This document shows, one piece after another, positions 18,756 to 25,331 of a stretch of 64,000 nucleotides of DNA (the first letter of the stretch is position 1; each line of letters begins with the position of its first letter). The notes beneath the pieces were generated by a model that saw nothing but the letters and a program-made list of their open reading frames with translations, did not search any database and had not been told where the DNA came from. A program made the translations under genes and the position numbers. The stretch spans positions 57,001-121,000 of the IMG/VR virus record IMGVR_UViG_3300042691_033065. One strand, written 5' to 3'. Origin of the DNA: a virus.

Positions 18756-19786
18756 ATAACAATCGACATGAATGTTACTTTCGATTCTTGTTCGTCATTT
18801 AATTTTTTTACCACAAGTCTTAAAGCGTCCCCCGTGTTAATTTGAATCTTGTTTGGGCTTTCACCGAAGAATGTTCCGTTAATATAGACCTCAAAAGTTT
18901 CTACGTTTTTTGTTTTCTCTAAAATCAAATCCGTTGTGTAATCAAATCTCTCGTTTAACTCATCATTACCCTCAACAAACAAAGCGTTAATTTTTGGTTC
19001 TTTACTTAATTCATTTTTAACTTGTCGTCTAACTACTTTCTCGTCGACTTCCACAATTTGTAATAATCTATTGATTGCCGGAGAAACCTCAAACTCATCC
19101 TCATCTATTAAGAAACCAAGCATGGTAAATGAATAACTTTGGATATAATACTTTCTTTTTTCAACATCAAGAACTGATTCATCAGATATATCACCCATCA
19201 CAATAGGGATATAGTGTCCTTTGATATTAGTATAGGCTTGTCTTGAGGCAAACTTTTCAATAACAATCTTATTGAATTTATTTAGTTCTCTCATTCGGTT
19301 ACAGATAATCTTAACGGTATAAGATATATCTACGGGTACTGGTTGTGGTATTCTATAAATGTCATATCCGTGTCTTTGTCCATCCCAAGTCGGTACTTGA
19401 GCATAGAAATAAAGTTTTCTATTTGGTATGTTGTACAACAATGCGGGATTGGTACCAAATTTTACTTCAGGTACTCTAACAACTGTGATGAATGGTGGTT
19501 CAGCGTTCTTGTCAAGGTTTTGAAAATTCCATGTTTCTGTAAATTGAGCCCAATTTTGGGTCGTTATTAGAATGTCGACCATAGGCACTTTCTTACCTTC
19601 CACTACCGTTTCCAAATCTGTTTTCACAAAATCTAAAAATCCTTTATCTAAATCGGCATGTAATAAAGATTTTGGCAAATAGGTTCCATCCTTATTGATT
19701 TTATCAACAAGTTCCCTCCTTCTTGGTAACAAAGTTTTCGACTCTGTTAGAGGTAAGAATTTTTTTATTTTTTTTGGTAATCCCAT
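18752..19786 (-). CDS. gp15-like tail terminator/sheath stabiliser candidate
   Basis: I chose the ATG at 19786 (344 residues, GLPKKIKKFLPLTES) because it shares its A with the TAA of the zinc-ribbon gene. An earlier TTG-like extension to 19810 is unlikely. The core reads PFITVVRVPEVKFGTNP, LYFYAQVPTWDGQRHGYDI, then PVPVDISYTVKIICNRMREL and a later YYIQSYSFTMLGFLIDE. The order of a strand, a two-helix segment with IEKFASRQAY and a last strand resembles T4 gp15, which caps the tail and joins it to the neck. It lies behind the neck gene in one operon. The C-terminal 60 residues form a small beta unit. The assignment is by order and pattern only. Confidence 0.5.
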   Translation of the reverse strand: MGLPKKIKKFLPLTESKTLLPRRRELVDKINKDGTYLPKSLLHADLDKGFLDFVKTDLETVVEGKKVPMVDILITTQNWAQFTETWNFQNLDKNAEPPFITVVRVPEVKFGTNPALLYNIPNRKLYFYAQVPTWDGQRHGYDIYRIPQPVPVDISYTVKIICNRMRELNKFNKIVIEKFASRQAYTNIKGHYIPIVMGDISDESVLDVEKRKYYIQSYSFTMLGFLIDEDEFEVSPAINRLLQIVEVDEKVVRRQVKNELSKEPKINALFVEGNDELNERFDYTTDLILEKTKNVETFEVYINGTFFGESPNKIQINTGDALRLVVKKLNDEQESKVTFMSIVI

Positions 19787-19944
19787 TATTTTCCGTTGTC
19801 GTGCCAACACTTATGACAAATAAATGGGCCATCCCCACCATCTGATAAGTTCCATTCCCAATCACATTTATCACACTTAACTTTTTCAGAATCAACAATT
19901 TCTAAAATTCTTCTAATTTGGTCTTCGGTTAATTTTATTTTCAT
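19786..19944 (-). CDS. 52-residue zinc-ribbon protein
   Basis: The sequence MKIKLTEDQIRRILE is followed by VKCDKCDWEWNLSDGGDGP and FICHKCWHDNGK. Two CxxC pairs flanking a W-rich hairpin form a zinc ribbon; this CDKC...CHKC type recurs in phages of aquatic bacteria. The ATG overlaps the previous stop by four bases (ATGA) and the TAA overlaps the next ATG (TAATG), so it is translationally coupled on both sides. It is hidden among other frames and is easily missed. The short helical leader ending in ILE resembles leaders on other proteins of this phage. Role unknown: a nucleic-acid or protein interaction module is likely. Confidence 0.75.
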   Translation of the reverse strand: MKIKLTEDQIRRILEIVDSEKVKCDKCDWEWNLSDGGDGPFICHKCWHDNGK

Positions 19945-20456
19945 AATCCTCTAAATTCGTTATCTACAACGGCAGACGCCATAATTGTTCTATAGAATGG
20001 CTTGTACCCAGCGTATGTATGTTTATTATCAGAAATTACACGACCATCATTGTTGACCACATAATATCTAACACGATTTTCAGTTTCATAATAACCAATG
20101 TAATCACCGTAATTAATATCAATCTCAAGTTCATCTAACTGTTTTTGATACACCGATATTCTAATGTTACCTGGCTCAACTTGGTCAATCTTTGAGTTAC
20201 CTAAATATTTGTTTTCAGGGGCCATGATTTGTACAAATGCTTTGAATTCTACGGGTGGTAAAAACTTTATTCCATCCATTAAAGCCTCTCCATATACATC
20301 ATCGGTTTTGGTTTTTTGTCTATCCACACGGTATAGAACAAGTGTGAAATTCATATCACCGTGTAACCATTCCTCACCCATAGAGATATCCAAGTCGAAA
20401 TCCTCAACTCCAAAAAATTTTCCTATCCTTGATATTGGTACTCTCGGTTGTCCCAT
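19941..20456 (-). CDS. 14: gp14-like neck protein
   Basis: The 171-residue protein contains EEWLHGDMNFTLVLYRVDR, then DDVYGEALMDGIKFLPPVEF and IQVDQV-like and IDINYGDYIGYYE segments, and ends in RYYVVNNDGRVISDNKH. T4 gp14 and relatives have a YGEA motif early, a domain that sets a strand for the connector, and a late GD(Y/L)I.Y motif, which is the pattern here. These neck proteins join the completed head to the tail. It is the first gene of a minus-strand operon with the zinc ribbon and the gp15-like gene. It starts next to the divergent helicase gene. Relatives are often longer (256 residues in T4), so the name is tentative. Confidence 0.55.
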   Translation of the reverse strand: MGQPRVPISRIGKFFGVEDFDLDISMGEEWLHGDMNFTLVLYRVDRQKTKTDDVYGEALMDGIKFLPPVEFKAFVQIMAPENKYLGNSKIDQVEPGNIRISVYQKQLDELEIDINYGDYIGYYETENRVRYYVVNNDGRVISDNKHTYAGYKPFYRTIMASAVVDNEFRGL

Positions 20457-20459
20457 ATT

Positions 20460-20467
20460 GATAAATA
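20460..20467 (-). promoter_or_regulatory. Late-promoter variant TATTTATC (neck operon)
   Basis: The motif lies four bases upstream of the neck gene ATG (20456), inside the short divergent region shared with the helicase gene. Confidence 0.3.
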
Positions 20468-20492
20468 TCGAATTGTTTATTATTTTTATAAT

Positions 20493-22262
20493 GTGTTGAA
20501 TTCAACCTCGACAAATTTGATTGAGCAACGAGCTTTGGGCATTCTCGAAAATTATTCGGGGGCAAACAACTATATCCTGAAATTAAAATACAATAAAGAA
20601 CATAATAAAAAGTTTTACCCCACCCGAGCTCAATCAGAATATATCACAACCTTTCATGAAACATCACCAAAGGTCGCCAAAAAATGGGTTGATTTGGACC
20701 CATACTTCGCAAAGAAAATTGCCGATGAAAAATTATATACGGAGATACCCACAGAATGTTGGATAGAAAAATTGTTGGTTGAGAAGGAGAAAGCTTATCA
20801 CGTTTGGGGTAAGTTTTTTTCAGGTGAGACAATTCACGATTTTTGGTTACCGAAAGGGGCGTTGATTAAGTCACACAGAATGGAGAAAGTCGATATCAAC
20901 TATTCAAAGTATTCTCATCGTCCTCCACTCGAACATCAAAAAGAAGCAATAGAAAAATTGGCAGGTAGTAAAAGATTTATTCTTGCCGATGACATGGGTT
21001 TGGGTAAAACAACATCAACAATTATTGCGGCTTTAGAAACGGGAGCCAAAAAGATTTTAATTGTCTGTCCGGCAACGTTAAAGGTCAATTGGCTTCGTGA
21101 GATTCAGAATTATACAGACCGAAGTGTGTTTATTTCTGAAGGTAAATCATATTCGACCGAGCATGATTTTGTTATTGTGAATTATGACATATTGAAAAAC
21201 TTTCATGACCCAAAGGACAAAGAAACTTCATTAATCAAACAATCAAACTTTGATTTGATAATTTTGGATGAAGCCCACTATGTTCAGAATGCTCAAGCTC
21301 AAAGAACAAAGATTGTTAATCACATCTGTAAGAATGTTGATAAGTTGTGGTTATTAACTGGTACTCCGATGACATCACGACCAATGAATTATTTTAATCT
21401 ATTACATCTTATTGATAGTCCTGTAGCTCAAAATTGGATGGCATTTGCCATTAGATATTGTCAGGGGTATCAATTCAGAGCGGGTAATAGGAAGGTTTGG
21501 AATGTGACAGGAGCATCAAACTTGGAGGAGTTGAGAGATAGAACAGCAAGACAAGTTTTACGTAGATTGAAGACAGAAGTGTTGGATTTACCTGACAAGA
21601 TTATTACACCAGTTTATCTTCGTGTTAGGTCAAAACAATACGAAGCATTGATGGGTGATTATTATGATTGGTATGACAACAAAAAAGAAGAATCAGGGTC
21701 ATTGACCGTACAATTTAGTAAGTTAATGAAAGTTAGACAGGTCATTGCCGATGAAAAGGTTAATAACACAATCGAGATTGCTGAAAATATTTTAGAACAA
21801 GGAAAGAAAGTCATTATATTCACAAACTTTACAGATACATTACATAAAATTTACAGTCACTTCGGAAAACAAGCTGTATTTTTAGATGGTAGTTGTAGTA
21901 ATGCTCAAAGACAATATGCGGTAGACCAATTTCAAGACAACGAAAAGATAAAAGTATTCGTTGGTAACTTAAAAGCCGCAGGTGTTGGTATTACCCTAAC
22001 CGCCGCAGAAGCGGTAATCATAAACGACTTGGCATTCGTGCCAGGTGATTTATCACAAGCTGAAGATAGAGCTTATAGATACGGTCAAAAAAATTCAGTT
22101 TCCGTTTATTATCCGATATTTGAAAATACAATCGAAGGAATAATCTACGATATGGTTAATAACAAGAAGAAAAATATTGAAACCGTGATGGGTGATAATA
22201 TAAATTCCGGTGACATAGTTGAGGAAATAATGAATAAGATAAATTCTGTAAGACAATTCTAA
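20493..22262 (+). CDS. SNF2-family DNA helicase/ATPase
   Basis: Motif I is ILADDMGLGKTTST (near residue 165), motif II is LDEAHYVQN (near 257) and motif III is LLTGTPMTSRP. The last motif, QAEDRAYRYGQKNSVSVYY (near 520), with an arginine finger, completes a full two-lobe SNF2 core of the SMARCAL1/HARP-like type. Such enzymes translocate on double-stranded DNA, remodel forks or displace proteins. In T4, gp UvsW plays a related fork-remodelling role, but that is a different helicase group. The N-terminal 140 residues are a substrate-specific part. The frame extends upstream only by TTG to 20448, which would overlap the neck gene, so I propose GTG 20493 or TTG 20496; the start is uncertain. Confidence 0.85.
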   Translation: MLNSTSTNLIEQRALGILENYSGANNYILKLKYNKEHNKKFYPTRAQSEYITTFHETSPKVAKKWVDLDPYFAKKIADEKLYTEIPTECWIEKLLVEKEKAYHVWGKFFSGETIHDFWLPKGALIKSHRMEKVDINYSKYSHRPPLEHQKEAIEKLAGSKRFILADDMGLGKTTSTIIAALETGAKKILIVCPATLKVNWLREIQNYTDRSVFISEGKSYSTEHDFVIVNYDILKNFHDPKDKETSLIKQSNFDLIILDEAHYVQNAQAQRTKIVNHICKNVDKLWLLTGTPMTSRPMNYFNLLHLIDSPVAQNWMAFAIRYCQGYQFRAGNRKVWNVTGASNLEELRDRTARQVLRRLKTEVLDLPDKIITPVYLRVRSKQYEALMGDYYDWYDNKKEESGSLTVQFSKLMKVRQVIADEKVNNTIEIAENILEQGKKVIIFTNFTDTLHKIYSHFGKQAVFLDGSCSNAQRQYAVDQFQDNEKIKVFVGNLKAAGVGITLTAAEAVIINDLAFVPGDLSQAEDRAYRYGQKNSVSVYYPIFENTIEGIIYDMVNNKKKNIETVMGDNINSGDIVEEIMNKINSVRQF

Positions 22263-22268
22263 CCTTCG

Positions 22269-22290
22269 GCTTATTTATAGAAAAATAAGC
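22269..22290 (+). promoter_or_regulatory. Late-promoter candidate in a hairpin (dismutase-nuclease gene)
   Basis: TATTTATAGA (22272-22281) lies within an inverted repeat, GCTTATTT (22269-22276) and AAATAAGC (22283-22290), shortly before the ATG at 22296. The layout mirrors the tape-measure gene leader on the other strand. Confidence 0.5.
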
Positions 22291-22295
22291 TTCAA

Positions 22296-23837
22296 ATGAA
22301 GAACATAGAAAAAAAAATAGACACCTTAACCAAATCAATTTTGAAAGAAGAAAAGGTCGAGTCGAGTCAAACTTTACTCACCGAAATGAAAAACATAGGT
22401 ATTGAAAAATTACCTTACGCCTATTCATCCTTAAAATCATTCATCGATTCTGAAACGATGGATGTACATTACAACAAACACTACAAAGGTTATGTTGAAA
22501 AGTTAAACAAAGCTTTATCAAAAAAAGATTACGGAGATTTAGAATTAGAACAAATTGTTAAATCAATTAGTCGATTCAATAAAACAGTCAGAGACAATGC
22601 CGGTGGGGCATTTAACCACGCATTGTTTTGGAAGATGTTATCGCCAAAAACACAAAAAGCTAATGGTAAGATTTTAGATAAAATAAAAAGTGATTTTGGT
22701 AGTTATGTTGAATTCAAAAAACAATTTGAGGAAAAAGCAAAAGAACGTTTTGGTTCAGGTTGGGTTTGGTTGGTTCTTACAAAAAGAAACACGTTAAAGA
22801 TTTTAACAACCCCAAACCAAGACAACCCCTTAATGAATGTTGTTAAGGGTGGTGGATATCCGATACTTGGATTAGACCTTTGGGAGCACGCATATTATTT
22901 GAAATACAGAAACAAACGAGACGAATACATTTCAAACTTTTGGAAAGTTGTGAATTGGGAATTTGTTAATAAACTATACGAAATGAAACTCAAGACAAAA
23001 ATCAACGAGAGCACCGTTATGAAAAAACTTATCACTGAAGGTAAGTCAGAAAGATGTTCGAGAGAAAAAGTTGAGGAGATAAGAATGATTTTTAATATCA
23101 ATCCCGCAGTTAAGAACACATTTCGTTATGGTATCGAGTCAATTTTAAAGTCAGTGTTTCCTGATAATTGGTATGAGAATGGGGAATACGCCGAAGGTTC
23201 TATGTCGGGTATTTTTGATTTAGAAAACAGAGGACGTTCGGTAATTAACAAACTGAATACCAACTACAATGCGTTCTGTGTTTTATATCACGACTTGAAT
23301 TCAGTATTAAGATATGAAAGAAGACCCGAATTACAATTAATCGGATTACCACCGGCTCAACAAGTTAGTGAGACCAAAAAATTTGTTAGAATACTCGATG
23401 AATATAAAGACAGAATTTTTTCATCAAAGTCAGGCACATTTCAAAATGTCATGGCAATATTAGGTTCGACCAACAAAGCCGGTGACGCCAGAGAAGATTT
23501 AGTAGTTAAGAAACTCAAGGAAAAATTCGGAGACAAAAATGTTAAAAAGATTGGCGAGTTAGGTGCCAAATCTGACATGATAATGGGTGTTGATTGTATC
23601 ATCATTATTGATGGTGAAGAATATACCGCTCAAATAAAACCATATAAAACGGTTAAAGTTGTCGATGAAAATTTGGTTTCAATGTTAGATACAGGACAAG
23701 TAAAAGTTTATTCGACTGATTGGATTATTTTTGAGGGTGGTCCTGATGGTATTTTAGTATTTGATAACTCGGATACAAAAATTGTTGACGGTAATTACAC
23801 ATTCGATAAGAACAATTTAATTTATACATTGGGTTGA
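22296..23837 (+). CDS. Fe/Mn superoxide dismutase fused to a nuclease-like domain
   Basis: Residues about 36-230 form a complete iron/manganese superoxide dismutase: LPYAYSSLKSFIDSETMDVH, with ligands H58, H108 (FNHALFW), D194 and H198 (GLDLWEHAYY) all kept. That enzyme turns superoxide into oxygen and peroxide. A linker with INESTVMKKLITEG leads to a second unit (about 250-513). It includes a helical segment and then a PD-(D/E)XK-like core: E400, D433 (SDMIMGVDCII) and QIK (446-448). The E-to-Q change in the last motif occurs in some nucleases. The N-terminal leader IEKKIDTLTKSILKEE is not part of the dismutase fold. No other fusion of this kind is known to me. Nuclease activity and substrate are unproven. 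Confidence 0.85.
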   Translation: MKNIEKKIDTLTKSILKEEKVESSQTLLTEMKNIGIEKLPYAYSSLKSFIDSETMDVHYNKHYKGYVEKLNKALSKKDYGDLELEQIVKSISRFNKTVRDNAGGAFNHALFWKMLSPKTQKANGKILDKIKSDFGSYVEFKKQFEEKAKERFGSGWVWLVLTKRNTLKILTTPNQDNPLMNVVKGGGYPILGLDLWEHAYYLKYRNKRDEYISNFWKVVNWEFVNKLYEMKLKTKINESTVMKKLITEGKSERCSREKVEEIRMIFNINPAVKNTFRYGIESILKSVFPDNWYENGEYAEGSMSGIFDLENRGRSVINKLNTNYNAFCVLYHDLNSVLRYERRPELQLIGLPPAQQVSETKKFVRILDEYKDRIFSSKSGTFQNVMAILGSTNKAGDAREDLVVKKLKEKFGDKNVKKIGELGAKSDMIMGVDCIIIIDGEEYTAQIKPYKTVKVVDENLVSMLDTGQVKVYSTDWIIFEGGPDGILVFDNSDTKIVDGNYTFDKNNLIYTLG

Positions 23838-23847
23838 TATTTATATA
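23838..23847 (+). promoter_or_regulatory. Late-promoter candidate TATTTATATA (gp13-like gene)
   Basis: The motif begins 22 bases before the ATG at 23860 and overlaps the stop of the preceding gene. No -35 box is evident. Confidence 0.45.
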
Positions 23848-23859
23848 TAAAACACCAAT

Positions 23860-24981
23860 ATGGCCGTAATCGCAGAACCAGAAAGAAGTGAGTTATATAC
23901 AAGATTAAAACACTTGTTAGGAGCTCCGTTACGTAGTGTTGAATTAGAGGACGAGCAACTCGACTCACTTTTACAACTATCTATTGACGATTATTCACAA
24001 TACATCCAAGATTGGTTGATTGAGAGTCAATGGACTTCATTGTATAATCTAAATTTAGATACCCAATCTTTGGCTAAAGCTTTCATCACTAAAAGCCAAG
24101 GTTTTGAGGAAAGATACACTTACGCATATTCTAAAATAGTTGGTCTTCAGGCCGGTGGTGATTGGGTTTTACAAAAAGATTATATACAACTTGTACCAAA
24201 CCAACAAATATATGAAATACCCGCAGGTCGTGAACTAAACGAATTGTTGTGGTTTACACCATCAGAATTAAATAACTTATTATTTGACCCTTGGACTTTT
24301 GGAGGTTTAGGTGGTGGTGGTTTTGGGGGTCCTGGTGGATTCGCACAAATGGGTATGTCAGGTTCATATTTTATGATGCCCGCATTCGATATGTTATTAA
24401 GAATGCAGGAAATTAATATTCAGAGAAGGATTATAGCCGGTGAATTAACTTATAGAGTTACCGCTTTACCTGAAGGTAAAAAGGCAATTCACTTAATGAA
24501 TACACCTGGTGGTAAATTTGACTTTGGTAACTCCACATTGATGAGAGGTAAGGTATGGTATTGGTATTATGATGCTGGTGGTCCTGATAGAGATAAATGT
24601 TTAAAGGATAATCCTGATATTATTAAATTACCTTCTGATGTACCATTTAATAAAATTGATTGGGTTGATTTAAATAATCCGGCTCAAATTTGGGTTCGTC
24701 GTTGGTTCTTTGCTTACGCCAAAGAAACTTTATCTAGAATTCGTGGTAAGTTTAGTGGTAACATCAAAACACCTGATTCTGAATTAACAATGGATTATCA
24801 ATCTTTAGCAACCGAAGCCAAAGATGAAAAAACAAAATTAATTGAAGAATTAACAGGTGCCGAAGGTCGTCTTACAAGGCTTAAACCTGAAAAAGTAATG
24901 GAGAGAGAGGCGTTGATTGCTGAAAATCTTAACAAGATTAAGAAACTCACAGCAATGCCAAGACAAATTTACGTTATCTAA
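23860..24981 (+). CDS. 13: gp13-like neck/head-completion protein
   Basis: The 373-residue protein begins with ELYTRLKHLLGAPLRSVELE and continues EDEQLDSLLQLSIDDYSQY, which matches the opening of T4 gp13-type neck proteins (first helical bundle with LG.P...VEL...QLD). It carries a Gly-rich loop (about 148-170) in the middle, and a segment WVRRWFFAYAKETLSRIRGKF typical of connector-associated proteins. gp13 joins the portal ring after packaging and takes part in tail attachment. It is followed after two bases by a small gene. It has a TATTTATA motif 15-22 bases before its ATG. Confidence 0.7.
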   Translation: MAVIAEPERSELYTRLKHLLGAPLRSVELEDEQLDSLLQLSIDDYSQYIQDWLIESQWTSLYNLNLDTQSLAKAFITKSQGFEERYTYAYSKIVGLQAGGDWVLQKDYIQLVPNQQIYEIPAGRELNELLWFTPSELNNLLFDPWTFGGLGGGGFGGPGGFAQMGMSGSYFMMPAFDMLLRMQEINIQRRIIAGELTYRVTALPEGKKAIHLMNTPGGKFDFGNSTLMRGKVWYWYYDAGGPDRDKCLKDNPDIIKLPSDVPFNKIDWVDLNNPAQIWVRRWFFAYAKETLSRIRGKFSGNIKTPDSELTMDYQSLATEAKDEKTKLIEELTGAEGRLTRLKPEKVMEREALIAENLNKIKKLTAMPRQIYVI

Positions 24982-24983
24982 TT

Positions 24984-25331
24984 ATGCAGAAATCTAATAT
25001 CGTTAGAAAAATAGTTGGTGATAAAACAACATATACTGTTGCGACTGATAGTGAGTTAAATATTAAAACAATCTCCGAGTCAGAATATACCACAAATGGT
25101 GAAAATATAATTTTAGTTAGAGAAGTTGAATCCTGCCAACTAACTTTAGACAGGACTACAACTACTCATCTTATTATTAAATCACTTACTAATACTTTAT
25201 TGAAGACAAACTCGGGTCTCATTGATGAATACTACGAGGAAATCGAAATGAAAAAAGGTGCCTGTGTAGAATTAATTAACATTGGTAACCATTGGTACGT
25301 TCTGTCCTCCGATGGTCTCAAAATGGATTAA
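24984..25331 (+). CDS. Small conserved phage protein, beta-rich, unknown role
   Basis: The 115-residue protein is predicted from its pattern to be all-beta: ESCQLTLDRTTTTHLIIKSL, then a segment IDEYYEEIEMKKGACVELI and a final GNHWYVLSSDGLKMD. I have seen this GACVE...WY...SSDGLK ending in short structural proteins of T4-like phages, usually next to neck or head genes, but I cannot name it. It is coupled to the gp13-like gene. Its last 60 bases overlap the 3' end of the convergent DNA polymerase gene, so no terminator lies between them. A decoration or neck role is plausible. Confidence 0.6.
   Translation: MQKSNIVRKIVGDKTTYTVATDSELNIKTISESEYTTNGENIILVREVESCQLTLDRTTTTHLIIKSLTNTLLKTNSGLIDEYYEEIEMKKGACVELINIGNHWYVLSSDGLKMD

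Noticed and set aside
19704-19898. 64-residue minus frame overlapping the zinc ribbon and gp15-like genes
   Set aside because: It is a shadow frame; both overlapping genes show clear motifs and coupled starts.
20448-20492. Upstream TTG start for the helicase
   Set aside because: It would overlap the divergent neck gene and add unconserved residues; a GTG or TTG at 20493-20496 fits better.
20493-22262. Naming the helicase UvsW
   Set aside because: The motifs are those of SNF2 (MGLGKT, DEAH, RYGQ), a different group.
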